From positions 5,545,509 through 5,609,508 of the forward strand of contig NC_085087.1 of assembly GCF_963422355.1 (NCBI RefSeq): a stretch of DNA of 64,000 nt. The letters are read 5' to 3'. The position numbers were made by a program, and so were the translations under genes. A model generated the notes under the pieces. The model had not been told where the DNA came from and did no database searches. It worked only from the letters and a program-made list of their open reading frames with translations. Shown piece by piece: positions 32,460 through 44,992 of the stretch. How positions within the stretch are numbered: the stretch's first letter is position 1; every line of letters begins with the position of its first letter. The stretch comes from Corticium candelabrum. Lineage: Eukaryota; Porifera; Homoscleromorpha; Homosclerophorida; Plakinidae.

Positions 32460-34740
32460 CATGCGTGTGCGTGTGATATGGGCAAGTATCGTTGATGGGT
32501 GTACTTGCGGGGTATCTGTATACTGTCCTCTCTTTTCTTGTCGACTGTGCGAATTTGGTTGACGGTCTTGTCTGTAGTTGCACTGGCGTTTCCAGAAGAA
32601 GACGCGCTCACTGCAATTCTGTGATGTGTTTAATCCATGGAAAAAATCTTAGTCTGACAGGATTGTGGGAAGTTGGGCTGATATGCTTGGAAAGAAAAAA
32701 ATGTGTGATTTGATATCCTGGCTCCTTCGTGCACCAACACCGGAAAAGTAGCAAAGCATTTGTTTTGTAAGAGATTTCCGTACACTGTGAGTGGGTAGGT
32801 CCGTGCATCGCCCGTATGCATTGGGCAATTCTATGCAATTACACTCCAGCTAGGCAGGGGTATGGATGACATCACTCATCAACCCTCTTTGAAGTTTCCT
32901 ACTCAGAAATCACTGCTTGAGCACATAGCCTCTCCTCGGAATAATGTTTCCTCACGTGCCTCGTCGGAATAGAGAATGTGTGTGCCTTGCAATGTGGTAT
33001 CTTTGGCTCTGGTAGAGCCCTATATGGGCTCTGGTGTACGTAAGTTGGGCTTTGGTTCATTGGGCTCTGGTATACAGATATGAATATACTGTATTCATAC
33101 TTTTCTCTTTCCTTTGGAAAATTTCATGCATACTTCTGCATGGAGGGTAACTGGAGTAGCCCATTGCTACGATTTTTCGCGTCCGGATGCATGGCTAACT
33201 GTTTCTGGATATTGCGTGACGTGTGATTGCTGACTAGCAGAGACGTCTTAGACAGTCATAGTTACTACAGTAGATTACACATGTAGACTATACATGACGG
33301 CATCATAATCATGCAATAGGCAACAGTCCGAATCAGTCCCATGTGTAGCCGATTTGTGTGTAGTCAGTCTACATTAATTGAGTTTAATGTCAATTGGTAG
33401 CCTGCCCGCAACCATGAAATTCTGGCGACGTCGCTGTCATCTTCCATCACATTGGTGATCGTGCAGACTCCTACTTGTGACCGTAATCACATTGTAACAA
33501 TATAATTCATCACGAGAGGCCGTTGTGCGGTACCGCTCCATGCATTGCCTGATCAATTGTATCTCGTGCCTCTATACTTGATCACTACTGAGTCATCCTA
33601 CGGATTGACGTCCTTTCTGCACAACGAGCGGATAATGACACGCAACAAACCAGTCCATCTCATCATTAATGATGAATCAATACATCAGTGATAAATTCTT
33701 ACATAAGAAATATGCGACAACAGATAAACAAAACAAAACAAAACGGTTTCTTATATCATGAAAAGCAGTAGAGCAAGAGCATGCGAGATGTTGTGGCGCG
33801 ATCACGCCTACGACTGGGAATCCAAGGCCACCAACATTACAGCGCCTGTCTTGCGGTCACATAGTGTTACGTAGAGTACAGCACGATTGTGGGTTACGTA
33901 CGAGACAGTAGTTGATTCTGGACGTCAGCCCGACGTACTGACAAGTGGTCTACTGTATGAAGAAACATCGGTGATCGGCTATCCACCGTATGGTGTAGTA
34001 TCCGATCGGAACTAGGAAACAGACATCAGAACGCAATTATGTCAAAATTACATTTTCTTATAGTTAATTAATTACGAAATTTGTTAGGTTTATAACTTAA
34101 TCACTAGAATTGAACGACAAGACTTCTATGTTTTGCGTTTTCTATTGTTACTCTGTTTAGACCTAAACGACTTCTAAACATGTTTATAGCCGCTGTAGTA
34201 TATGGGGACATGACATTTTAATGTGGTGTTCTTTCACCACATTGTTCAATTATTTCTCAACTTGTGGTTGCTGCGACTACTGAGAGTAACCATTTAGGAG
34301 GCGATGTACATTAATCATCAAGTCAAGAATTCGGCACTGACTTTGATTTTCTGTTTCAATGTCAAAATCTAGTACAATCGCAATAGAGAATGCGCTAGTA
34401 ATATAACGTGCATTGATCACGTCACGTGGTAAGAATTGAATACAGAAACCTCTAAGCTTTCCAGGAAAACTTTAGCTGAAGTTTTTGATAATTATAGTAA
34501 TCAACTCCTACACGAGCATCACGTGTACTTAAATACATGTCGTCTTTGCACAACTACAATTAACTAACTTACTGCATTCAGTAGATTGAGTCACGAACTA
34601 GGATGAATAAATAGTGATGCAGACAAGCGGAACGGTGCAATTCTTGTCTTACGGCGTCTTTGACTTACATGTACATAGATTTACTAACTGATCAATTAGC
34701 AACGTATCATTTCGGTACCGTATAATTATGTACATACGAA
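31542..34740. other. Gene-poor interval
   Basis: No gene can be supported. A plus-strand frame at 31875-32141 has a Cys-rich end (SQCGLVVKGDC, then SRKYCCCHVVV) but no domain I recognise. A (GT)n tract with CGTG and GCGC variants runs from about 32381 to 32475. From about 32840 to 34740 no frame over 60 codons exists, and no repeats other than short words were noticed. Confidence 0.5.
32381..32475. repeat. (GT)n microsatellite
   Basis: GT repeat bordered by CGTGCGTG runs. Confidence 0.95.
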
Positions 34741-34796
34741 CAAATGAATCTGGAGACGGCGGCTATGGCCTTGCGTAGCCAGACCTTACCGCCGCG

Positions 34797-34798
<2 letters not shown>

Positions 34799-34853
<55 letters not shown>
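34799..34853. repeat. (TA)n microsatellite
   Basis: Pure TA for about 54 bases. It lies directly after a GACGGCGG...CCGCCGCGTC inverted pair (34755-34797), which recurs in degraded form at about 35528-35617. Confidence 0.9.
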
Positions 34854-34855
<2 letters not shown>

Positions 34856-34919
34856 ACACGTCGCCTTGACATCTGCTTTTTGCGATCGTAGTTGTCTAGT
34901 CCGCGTCTATAATATTGAC

Positions 34920-35410
34920 CATACATGCATTATAGGAGTCATTTCAATATCTACTTTTCTCTCCAAATACTTCTTTTGTGTGATACGGAGACGAGTCAAA
35001 GACTTTCCGTGCTCGGTGGGCATTTAAATTAGTAGACGTCTGCAGTCAACACTAACACAATTCTTTACGGTTCTCGCTTATATTGCACTCGCATCAAGCA
35101 AATCGGGTGTCCGATTAGAGAACAAGACCCGCGCCTGTTCTTGCTTGATCACTTGGCGTATTGCTGTTCACGGTGACAAAATAGAACTTCCGCTGGTTTT
35201 CCGGTCTATCGGACACGCTCATCAAATATCGGACAGCCGCCGGTCTTGTTCTCTACTACTGTACAACCATCGGACACACGAGTTTGCTAATGCGAGTGCA
35301 AATGGGCGAGAACGGCGATGAATTGTGTTAATACTGACTGCAGACGTTTTGTAAATGCTCGACAAGCATGAAGAGCCTTTAACTCGATCGTCTCTGTATA
35401 TCGAAAGAAT
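34920..35410. mobile_element. Inverted-repeat element of the ATCGGACA family (MITE-like)
   Basis: The arms pair imperfectly over about 140 bases, for example GCAGTCAACACTAACACAAT at 35041-35060 against the reverse complement of the sequence at about 35325-35345, and continue outward through AGACGAGTCAAAGACTTTCC-like sequence. The middle contains ATCGGACA-type words (CTATCGGACACG, ATATCGGACAGCCGCCGG). Related copies lie at about 48105-48620, 49835-50395 and 63795-64000. No coding capacity was seen; the superfamily is unknown. Confidence 0.6.
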
Positions 35411-35915
35411 TAATTAGTTAGCCAGCCGTCCGCAAACAAATGAACGAATCTACAGGTGCTACACTGAAAACATTTAAGCCCTCCCTCATCTAGCACATAC
35501 CCATCGTTCGTGACCAAATGAATCTAGAGACGGCGTTAGGCTATAGCTTCATCATGGAGCAGTACAGAGCCGTATCCAGCAGTATACTCATGTAGCCAGA
35601 CCCTACCGCCGCGTCATGTCGCCTAGGCCAGTGCTAATCGGTGGCTCAAATCACGTGGGAGGTGGTATACAATGCGTTCCGTCACATTGGAACCACCACC
35701 TGATCTGCATCATGCGTCACCTCACAGCCCGCTGTCGCACACAAAAGCAGACCACAATTTGGACGCCACTCGTTGCGTTATGGAGTGTCTCGATTCTCCT
35801 AGAGCAGCCCGATGCTGCCTCGTCTAAAACAATCGTTTGTGGTAGGCACTGTTTGTATGTCCAAATAATTGAGCATTAGAGCTTTGATCCACTGCTGCCC
35901 CGTTTATCTCTACAG

Positions 35916-36596
35916 GTTCAGGTCTTCGTGCACGTTCTCTCTAACCAGACAACAAGTATTGATGTTTATCAGAAAGCGGGAAACACTATCAGACTGAATA
36001 AAGCAAAGCTCAGCGTGGCTGGGTGGATATTGAGGTTTGCAGACAGAGTGAAGAAGAAATCTGAATTCAGAAGTTACAAAAACTCAAAACCTGAAATGAG
36101 TACATATATAGTAAAAGAAATGAAACCCTTGTTTTAAGGTATAACTGTTGATTATTATCTACAAACTCATCTTAACTTGATAAAAGCAGTTCTCAACCTA
36201 TGGGGTAAGTCAATCTACATAGATATAAATTGAAATCAATTTTGAATATAGAGAACAATAGTAAGCTTCATTAATTATTTTCAGAGAGACCGTGTTTGCA
36301 ATAGTGAAATTCTCAACAACAGACAAACATTACCATCTACGAAATCCGAATGCTAAGAGAATGTTTTTCGATGTAACTGCTGGCCAGAAAGCCTCGACTG
36401 ACAGTAGAAATTTTCAAACTGCCAGACAACAGAATGTCTGAAATTATCATTCTCACTCAGACGAGTGATAGTTCTATCTGTCTAACTTTAGAACGTCTAA
36501 AACGAAACGACACTGGAACATACAGTGTGATCGCCCGGAACTGTCTACATCCGGCATCCACTCCAATGTCATTCACCATCCAAGTACTTCCTGCAG
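35916..36596 (+). pseudogene. Ig-like domain exons, probably decayed
   Basis: Two plus-strand pieces look like parts of Ig domains. About 35916-36136, after an acceptor-like ctctacag, reads SIDVYQKAGNTIRLNKAKLS then AGWILRFADRV, like Ig strands A to C. About 36390-36596 reads ICLTLERLKRNDTGTYSVIA then RNCLHPASTPMSFTIQVLPA and ends at a donor (GCAG/gtaatt); LxxxDTGTYSVxA is the F-strand pattern of I-set domains without the usual Cys. A stop interrupts the frame upstream in the second piece. The gene is cut by a LINE fragment right after the donor. It may belong with the Ig-like gene near 20 kb. Confidence 0.35.
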
Positions 36597-36614
36597 GTAA
36601 TTAATTAATTAGTC

Positions 36615-37190
36615 CTAAAGACTCCACCACGAGAGGATAAAAATACCTTCAGTGTTCGAAACCATCGCATTATGCCGCTGATTATTCTCAATCTCTCCTG
36701 CTGCAGCCGCTGCCCCTGGACAAGTGGCTGCTTGAACAAGGTAGGATGGCTGTAAGGAGTTTTGGACAGTCAAGTTAAAATAAGTCGGTAGACCATGTTC
36801 GAAATTCGGTTGAAAAATATCACCAGGTCTTAAATTGCTTGTGTTACTGCATCGCATTTCTCGACGACAACGAGAATCATCCACTAGGAGTGCATTGAAG
36901 ACTACTTCACAGAGTGTATTGTGACGCTTCATTCTCAGGTTCTGCTCTTGGTTGCAACTCAATAAATGATCACCGAATTTGTCAATGATTGCACCACATG
37001 TACAGCGCTTGGCATCAGAAGGCAAGTTGAAGATTGGAATGCCCAACCAGACTCTCATAGCAACACTAAATTCTTTGCTGGGCACGGCGGGCCGAGGCTT
37101 AGGTGTGGCAATGCTTGCAACCATGCACTAGCATGTTGGCCAGAAATGGTGTTCAGTCTAGCGCGATCTCGAATATATATATGTATATAT
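36615..37190 (-). mobile_element. LINE fragment (C-terminal part of reverse-transcriptase ORF)
   Basis: The minus-strand frame at 36615-37124 carries the C-terminal region typical of a group of non-LTR retrotransposons: VAMRVWLGIPIFNL, CTCGAIIDKFGDHLLSCNQE, MKRHNTL, LRPGDIFQP and NSLQPSYLVQAA. A further piece in another frame (ASAWLQALPHL) continues upstream to about 37190, where (TA)n and (TATG)n microsatellites cut it off. The zinc-like C...C...H...C...H pattern is kept. It is a 5'-truncated, frame-shifted fragment. Confidence 0.75.
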
Positions 37191-37266
37191 ATATATATAT
37201 ATGTACGTATGTATGTATGTATGTATGTATGTATGTATGTATGTATGTATGTATGTATGTATGTAT
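37178..37266. repeat. (TA)n and (TATG)n microsatellite
   Basis: A TA run followed by about 16 copies of TATG. Confidence 0.95.
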
Positions 37267-37806
37267 AAATGACTATCTCAGTCACCTTGACAAAGAAGCA
37301 AAAAGCCCATCCCACCATCAATTGTCCTGATCGCGATCGGGAAACGACGACTACCTGAGTAACCTATCAGATCTCAGGGGCGGATATAGGGAGGGTGCAC
37401 CGGGTGCACGTGCACCCCCCCTCCGCCAGTCTTGAGGAAGGTCTAGATAGCCACGAAGTTCCATACCCATTTTCTTGCGGCGCACTCACGTAGCAGAAAT
37501 ATGTGGGTGCACGAAGAATTGCGTCTGGGTACAGAGTACGAGCTAATGCGAAGATTATCGATCACGTGTCCATCTCGTGTTTGACTGACAACCTGACTGA
37601 CAACTGTGAACTGCGCACTGTGTCGCTGCGTGGAACCGCGAGTTTGTATTTCCCGTATATACGTTGCCACGTGCAGTGTTCGTGTCCTAGCGTGGGGTCG
37701 ATCGCAAACCGTAAGTGACAGCACGTGGTTGCTGCATGCTGTCCTATTACGGGCTTACTAGAGATGATCGTTCTTGTGACAGGCTCATTGTACTGTAAAG
37801 TCTGAC

Positions 37807-40599
37807 ATGGCTTCCCGTAGTCGTCCTTCCAACCCTCAGTCTCAGACTCTCACGAAGTATTTTGGCTCTGTGTCAAAGCGGCCTCGCTTGGATGAGGAGG
37901 ACAGACGACCGGACTCTACAAAGTAAGTCGGTGTGGACTAGCAAACCAGAGTGCTAACCACTCGACCAATATGTATGTATGTATGTATGTAGGTAGGTAG
38001 GTAGGTAGGTGGGTGGGTGGGTGGGTGGGTGGGTGGGTGGGTGGGTAGGTAGGTAGGTAGGTAGGTAGGTAGGTAGGTAGGTAGGTAGGTAGGTAGGTAA
38101 GTAGGTAGGTAGGTAGGTAGGTAGGTAGCTAGGTATCTAAGTACGTATTTAGGTTAGGATATGGTGTTGGTACGGCAGCAAATAACGTTTGTGATAAGGA
38201 TGCTCATGCAAATGTTTTCATCCAGGGTACCGGATGATGGAGGTGACGATCTGCATGGAGACAACAGTAGCTTACCATCACTGGAAAGACCAGACGATGC
38301 CACTTTTATCCATCCAGCTGTGTCTTCCGGAGATTTTGCTAGAATTGTACAGTTGAAGGAAGAACGAACTCTGACAGATCAGGAAAAGTACCATCTACTT
38401 ACTAACCATTTCCGGCCCAGCGCTACCTACCGCTTTCCATCTGTTCTTTATGGGAAGAAGAAGCGTGCATTTCAACATGACTGGCTTCACCAATATAACG
38501 GTCTTGTGTATTCTGAGACAATGCAGGGAAGCTACTGCAAATACTGTGTCCTGTTTGGTCAAGCTGCGTACTCTGTGTACAGTTTTACCGGTACTCTGAT
38601 TAGTAAACCACTCACTAATCTCCAGAAGGCCAGTGAGAAGCTGCGTAACCATTTCATTGGTGTCGGAGGGAGTTCAGCAAGGAAGTACCACTTACAAGCT
38701 GTTGAAAAGGCAGAGAATTTTAAGGCTGTGATGGAAAAGAAACAGTTGCCAGTTGACCAGCAACTTTCCAGCCTTCGAGCTCAGCGTATTGCCAAAAACA
38801 GAGAAATCCTAAGATCTGTAGCAGAAACTGTTATACTTTGTGGCAGGCAAGGGCTTGCTTTGAGAGGCCATCGCGATGATTGGAAGTGGTTAGAGAAAAC
38901 GCCATACGCTAATCACGGAAATTTCATGGCCTTACTTCAGTTTCGGATTCAGAGTGGAGACAAAGTTTTAGCTGATCACCTTCAATCTGGTGGTTGCCAA
39001 GGAAACGCTCTGTACACAAGCAAAACCATTCAAAATGAGTTGATTGACGTATGTGATCATATAATCCGCACCCGCATTTTAAACGAAGTCCGAGATGCCC
39101 CTTTTTTCTCAATCATGGCAGACGAAGCAACAGATGCTGCCAATAAGGAGCAGCTGGCTATCAGTGTCCGGTATGTGAAGGAGGCTACACGAAGTATCGA
39201 AGAGCGATTCTTAGGTTTTAGTGAGTGTGTTACTGGCGTAACTGGAGAAGCCATAGCAGATCGCATTCTTCGGCATCTAGTCGACTGGCAGCTTCCAGCC
39301 GATAATCTCATCGGTCAGACGTACGATGGTGCCGGAGCCATGGCTGGAAGAAAGAAAGGAGCAGCAGCACGCATAACACAGCTCTACCCAAAGGCTCTTT
39401 ATACGCATTGCAATGCGCATGTTCTCAACCTTTGTGTGGTAAAATGTTGTCGCATTCGTGAAATCCAGAATGCCATGGACACCGCTGACAGGATTTGCCG
39501 TTTCTTTGCCAACTCGCCAAAGAGACAGCTTGCTTTAGAAAAGTCGATAGGAGCGGTTTTGGATGGTGAGCATCGCAAAAGAATAAAGTCACTTTGCAAA
39601 ACTAGATGGGTGGAAAGGCACCAGGCCTTTGAGGTCTTCGCAGATCTCTTACAGCCATTGATTTTCTGTTTGGAAGAGATCAAAGATTCGGTGGAGTGGA
39701 ACAGAGAAACCAGAGCTGATGCACAGTCATTCTTTCTGGCTTTAACAAGATTTCCGTTCATCTTCACTTTAATACTGACAAAGGATGTTTTAGCGTACAC
39801 TAAAGCCCTGAGTGTCAAGTTGCAGGGCCGTTATGTTGACATAGTGAAGGCATACCAGGAAATAAGGTTTGTCACTTCCACACTTCACAGTGCCAGGGTG
39901 AATGTCACTACAATCCATTCACGAGTCTATCAAAAGGCTTTGGAAGTAGCCGGTAAGGTTAATGTAGAAGAGAGCTTGCCAAGAACGACTGGACGTCAAC
40001 AGCACCGCGGCAATGTGCCTGCATCTTCTGCATCCGATTACTACCGGAAACAGCTGACCATCCCAATGCTGGACCATCTCATCAATGAAATGGGTTACCG
40101 GTTTAGCGAAAGTTCTTCAGCTGTTGTTTCTCAAATCACGCGTCTTTTGCCACCATCCTTGGCAGTGAGTGACAACATCTTGTCTTCAGCAGATATTCCC
40201 GACTTGGTCAAGATGTATGGCGATGATTTACCAGCCGCAGCTGCTCTGGATACGGAGCTTCACAGCTGGACAGTGAAATGGAGCGGGTCGGTACAGTTTG
40301 CAGCAGATAAAGATACACCCTCGAAGGTTCTCAACCAAATCGACAAGGACTTCTTTCCAAATGTTGGGCAGCTGTTAAAGATAGCATGCACACTCTCGGT
40401 AACAAGTGCGGAGTGCGAACGTTCCATTAGCCGTCTGCGGTTTTTGAAAACTTGCATGCGTAGCGGCATGGGAGAGTCACGCTTGAATGGCCTAACGCTG
40501 CTCCATGTTCACCGGGATATCCCGTGTGATGCTGAAGCCGTCGTGGAAGAATTTGCAAAGCGAAACCCACGGCGGCTTCAGCTGTCCGAGTTTTGTTAG
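37807..40599 (+). CDS. hAT transposase, two exons (37807-37922, 38226-40599)
   Basis: The spliced product would be 829 residues. Exon 1 starts MASRSRPSNPQSQTLTKYFG and carries a basic NLS-like KRPRLDEED. The donor AAA/gtaagt and acceptor tccag/GGTACC join in phase (STK-VPDDGG). The intron is filled by a (GTAG)n/(GGTG)n microsatellite. Exon 2 has a TTF-type zinc finger (about residues 120-150, HDWLHQYNGLVYSETMQGSY then CKYC), a DUF4371-like catalytic core with IMADEATDAANKEQLAIS and QTYDGAGAMAG holding the two expected Asp residues, and a C-terminal hAT dimerisation region with TSAECERSISRLRFLKT containing the Glu. Length and domain order match ZMYM/hAT-like transposases. Starting at 38161, inside the intron, would lose the NLS. 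No stop or shift is seen in the exons. Confidence 0.85.
37975..38145. repeat. (GTAG)n/(GGTG)n microsatellite in hAT intron
   Basis: GTAT, GTAG and GGTG tetranucleotide blocks covering most of the transposase intron. Confidence 0.95.
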
Positions 40600-40945
40600 C
40601 AATGGTTTGTTTGTTAAATAGTTATGTGAGAGATCTGCCTTGAATATATTACAACTACTTGCTTCACGTTATACTGCAATTTTCGTACCGTCCTGAAGAA
40701 ATTCTCTTTTGACTCTGTGTACCCCGGGCCCCCGTTTAACTCCTGTATCCGCGCTTGAGCTGTTTGACTCGCCCCCATAGTGGACTGCTTGTCTTTGATG
40801 GTTGCAGTCAACATCAAGACAACAGATCTACCGTCATTTTTGGTTGCAAAGTCTACTTTCACCTTATACTACTTCCCTGAAATGGGTGTGGTCTAGCGTT
40901 TCATGTCCGTGCACCCCCTCTCCTCAGATCCTGGATCCGCCCCTG

Positions 40946-41457
40946 GATCTAGATACCAGTACACGTAATCTAAATTACTAGAGAGTTTGCATGTTTACTT
41001 CCATTTCAGGGTTTCAACAAATACGTATTGTCTAGCTAGAGCGCGTCGTTTTCAGTAAACGGCCAGACATATTAATTAGTTAACATTACTCCCAACGTGA
41101 GGCGCAGCTTACAAGTACCGTAAAACTGGTAATTACACCCCGGATATTCTTTGTTTTATCATGAGCAAGGCGTCGGAATATCTCGTAGCTATGGTGTACT
41201 AGGATTCAGAGCGAGTTAGGTGCGTAGAAATGTTATACGGAGAAGAATTCATAGGCTTTGAGAATGAAGCCCAACGCAAGATAGTCTGCAGCTCAAAAAG
41301 TATACTGACATGCAGCTAACTAGCTAGAGCACGGGAAACTACATAGCTACGCTTAGACGTATGCCAGTGGCAGGTCCCCGCAGCGATGAGAGAGTTCTGT
41401 TTGATCCGATTTCAGTACTGGATGGGATAGATATATTGCACTAGTCTAGAGCTTTTA
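40946..41457. other. Intergenic DNA
   Basis: No gene is recognised between the hAT element and segmental unit D. Confidence 0.5.
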
Positions 41458-42060
41458 TTAATTAACTAGTTGTACGGTTTCCGTAGGCGTCTCGCGTTCG
41501 TGAGTAACACGTCCAACAGAGTTTTCAGACAGTCTACTGAAACGCCGAGTTCTAGCTAGACAATACGCATTTGTTGAAACCCTAGCTGTCATGGAAGTAA
41601 ACATGCAAACTTCCTAGTAGTTTAGACTACTTATATAGACCTGGTATAGGTAGTCGTCGTTGAGATGTACAGTCTAGGTATGCACTCAGTTCCGTTGTAA
41701 CGACAGTGGTGTGGTATTTACTGACATAGAAATCGATATCAGCAAACATTGACTATCAACAGTGTTAGATGCAGCACAGTGTAGTAAAGGATTGATCCTA
41801 CTGTAGTACGGGACGTGTGAATAGTTGACTGTAGGTGGCATGCAACTCCTGAAAGTGTTTCTAGGTTGTCAAGTACACACAGTCCCTAGCTACAATACAA
41901 AAAGATGGGGCGACGAAACTTCATGAATCATTTTCTTCGTCGTTTGATCACTTGCACAAATTGCTCTTAGACTCATCTGTAGTCGGACACGGAAACGATT
42001 TTTAAGGTAGGTCCTATCATGAAACGTGGTCGTGGGGAGGAGAAATTTGAGATTTGCGTT

Positions 42061-42164
<104 letters not shown>

Positions 42165-42579
42165 AAAAGCTTGATGGAAAGCCATATAGGACCACAACCA
42201 TTTCTGTTGTGCGACCTGGATTAGAATCCTCGCTACGCTCAGCAATTAACCGCATAATATGATACAGCAAACGCGATAAAATATCACTTTTGTTATTTAT
42301 TGTAGCTTTATATCTAAGGGGGTATGTTTACTATAATCTTCTGCTTTTAGCGCGCGTTACGCTAGACTATGCTAGGTGATTTGGCAAAAAGCCTTCACAA
42401 ATTATGTGTGCTTAATTAATTAAAATGCATTGTAACTAGATCTATGCAAGTCAAGCAGAAACAACTCTAGAGTCGATTATAAACAAAGTGTAGACAAATT
42501 ACAAAGCGTAAGAAATTGCCTACCTGGTAGGCTGTTTGTGTTTTCTGGTTAACTAATTGTTTTGATTTTACTGTTGTCT

Positions 42580-44421
42580 AACAGAGTACGTTGGTGCTAT
42601 TGTTACAGCAGTTGAATATTGTTCGAATTTAGTAGATTTGTGCAACGAACGATGCAAGCAGAAAGGTCTTTGTGACAAGGTAACCAAAGTTTAGAATTTA
42701 GAATCTCGATCTGCCATGATAATCTCTATTTTTATACAGTACGTCTAAAACAGATTTCGTTCCTAGTAAAGGGCATGAGAGACATGCAGTTTGAGTCTCA
42801 ATGCTTTGACGCAATTTCTTTTTAAGCAGTCTTATTTATATGAAACGTTGAGACCATCTTCCCATCTTCAAAAACGTCAGTGTGAGTTTAGTGAGTATAT
42901 GGTACTAGCTGAAACCGTGTAGTGCAATATATTACAGTTGTCAAAGCATTTAGCAAACGATAGTCTTGATTCAAGTATGGTTCTAATTATAATAAAATTT
43001 CTAGAACATATGTCAATAAATGAGATTGCAGCAAAATTTGTAAAACACATCTCTTTACTGCAAATAGTGCAGGATCTTTGTTATTGGTTGCTGGAGTTTG
43101 CCAGTTTAATCCAAACCATATATAATTATATAAAATTTACTAAATCTGTATGTATCAGTTACAGTTTATAGTACAGCTTCAGATCTCTCTTACAGATATC
43201 CTTGCAGCTTTTACTTAAATGTATTTAATAGGTGCTTATGAATCACTTTCAATAATAATTAATTTAATTAACGCAAATGCTATAACAATTGTAAGGCAAT
43301 ATAGGTGTCTATTTAATATTAATTGACATCAATCGACTAGATTTTAAATATACTTACTAACTTCCATTTTTACCATTTTTTGCCATTACAAAATTTTAAA
43401 ATTATTATGTATTACCTTTATTTTGTGTACTTTAAACATTTGAGTGACAAAGTCGAATGATTTGAAATACACTGCTTAGTTATTGAATAACAACTATAAC
43501 CTGTAAAAGAAATAATAAATTGTTTACATACATTCCAATAAAGAAAATTAATTATAATTATAGTACAGCAGATCAACAATTTACAACGCTTGCAAAGAAA
43601 TAATTTAATTAATTAATTAGTAAATGATTGCTGTATATATTTTTTGGTCTTTTAAATTAGCTACCTTACTTTGGGCAGCCACTTTTGGCTACAGACAGAT
43701 CATTTTAACTAAGAAATTTGATATAGCAACTAAAAGCTTTGAGCATGCGTGGACATCTTTTAAGATTGCATGCACATCCTCGTTAAAATAATACAATAAT
43801 TATTTTTCTACTGTATTCGCATCAAACTTGTTTTGCTATAGAATTGGTTGAAGCATGGTGGTCGATAGGCTCGAGTGTCCAGCCTGTCAACTCCCCCGCG
43901 GCAGAGAGATGACCGGCTGCACACTCCAGCCTAGGTGGTCGAGTAATAGTCCATGACTTCCTAACATGCGATTGTCCCGGATCATCAACACAAGAATTCA
44001 AAGATTATCAAACAAACTGGCATTTTAGTAACGTCACGGTCTCTGACTACGGAGAGGGCTAAGCACTTACGTTTACCTTTGCAGAAATGTTTTAAATTTA
44101 ATATAAACCAAATATGTGCAACGACTGGTCTCCGATTGCTCGAATATCAACCAAGAAGCGAATTCTACATTCAAGACGCTATGAGAAGACAAGCTATAGC
44201 GAAAGAAACCTGGAACGAAATATTGAAGGTCGACTGCTCTAATAGAATGTATAGACAAAACCGAAATTGTGTGTTGATGTACGTGCATGTGTTTTCTCTA
44301 GGTTGTGTCTAGGGAAACTCTGGAGAATTGTTTCAAATTCCTTGCAGACAAACGTAAATGGGCTGAAGAAGGTGTTCTGTTTCCATGCATATTTGTAGCT
44401 GAGAGACCTCGTGATATGTAG
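42580..44421 (+). pseudogene. Unidentified multi-exon gene, decayed copy D
   Basis: Best candidate for gene structure: an exon at about 42584-42681 with acceptor taacag and donor AAG/gtaacc (EYVGAIVTAVEYCSNLVDLC, then NERCKQKGLCDK); a piece at about 42938-42975 (LSKHLANDSLDSS); the LVEAWW exon at about 43840-44070, broken by a 69-bp insertion; 44108-44227 (ATTGLRLLEYQPRSEFYIQD, then WNEILK, donor AAG/gtcgac); and 44302-44421 (VVSRETLENCFKFLADKRKW, then EGVLFPCIFVAERPRDM and stop). The acceptor before 44108 reads CAA. The family is not recognised; a methyltransferase-like C-terminus is a guess. Confidence 0.45.
43866..43934. mobile_element. Miniature inverted-repeat insertion (69 bp)
   Basis: Unit A has GTGGTCGA once at this place; unit D has it twice (43858-43865 and 43935-43942) with 69 bases between. 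The insert starts TAGGCTCGAGTGTCCAGCC and ends with the imperfect reverse complement (GGCTGCACACTCCAGCCTAG), so it is nearly all inverted repeat. The 8-base duplication fits hAT-type insertion. Confidence 0.8.
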
Positions 44422-44920
44422 ACCGGTTGCCATGGAAACCGATTCTTAGATGATGGGATCTACTGACAACGGCTGTTTCACGCATGCTACTCTGCGCTAA
44501 CTTAGCGTACGACGCGCAATTCAGGTATTGAAGTTTTGTGTGAAGTTGCATCCGGTAAACATCATTTAATTATATACTGTTATATAAGAGGAATCGCTTG
44601 CAGGTGACTTTGGAAAATGCTCAAGGCTCTAGTCACCACTGCTGTCTGTGGTTGTACCGATTTCTTATAGTATATAAGCTTACAGATACAAGTATCTAGC
44701 AACGTCCTTAATAGTATCCTTTGCATGCCGTCCACTACTGTATGATATCTGGACATCAGTATAAGACAATCCTCTACTAATATTCAAATATATTTTTTAT
44801 TTTCTATCTTCTTAAATATTGTTATAACTATGGTTACAAGAAGTGTGTTTTTGACGCTATTTACGCACCATAATCGGAGCACTAGGGATTATACTTCTCC
44901 AAATCCATACTTGCGTATAC

Positions 44921-44921
44921 C

Positions 44922-44992
<71 letters not shown>

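Larger units (their letters stand above)
37375..40945 (+). mobile_element. Complete hAT DNA transposon (3571 bp)
   Basis: The left end is CAGGGGCGGATATAGG at 37375 and the right end CCTGGATCCGCCCCTG at 40945: 16-base inverted repeats with two mismatches. The flanking GATCT on both sides is a perfect 5-base target duplication, shorter than the 8 bases usual for hAT but matching the hAT5-type group as I recall it. The transposase gene inside has an uninterrupted two-exon frame. Two short MITEs in this window (105-259 and about 50116-50279) have similar ends. An intact frame and identical target duplications suggest recent insertion. Confidence 0.9.

Noticed and set aside
35616-35879. An 87-codon frame before the Ig-like exons
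   Set aside because: No motif, no splice context and no similarity within the window.
38161-38225. Start of the hAT transposase at the ATG at 38161
   Set aside because: These bases lie in an intron with a good acceptor at 38221-38225; an upstream exon with a phase-matched donor supplies a better start.
37367-40953. An 8-base target duplication for the hAT element
   Set aside because: The eight bases on the two sides (tcagatct and gatctaga) do not match; only GATCT is shared, and the related MITE also shows five.
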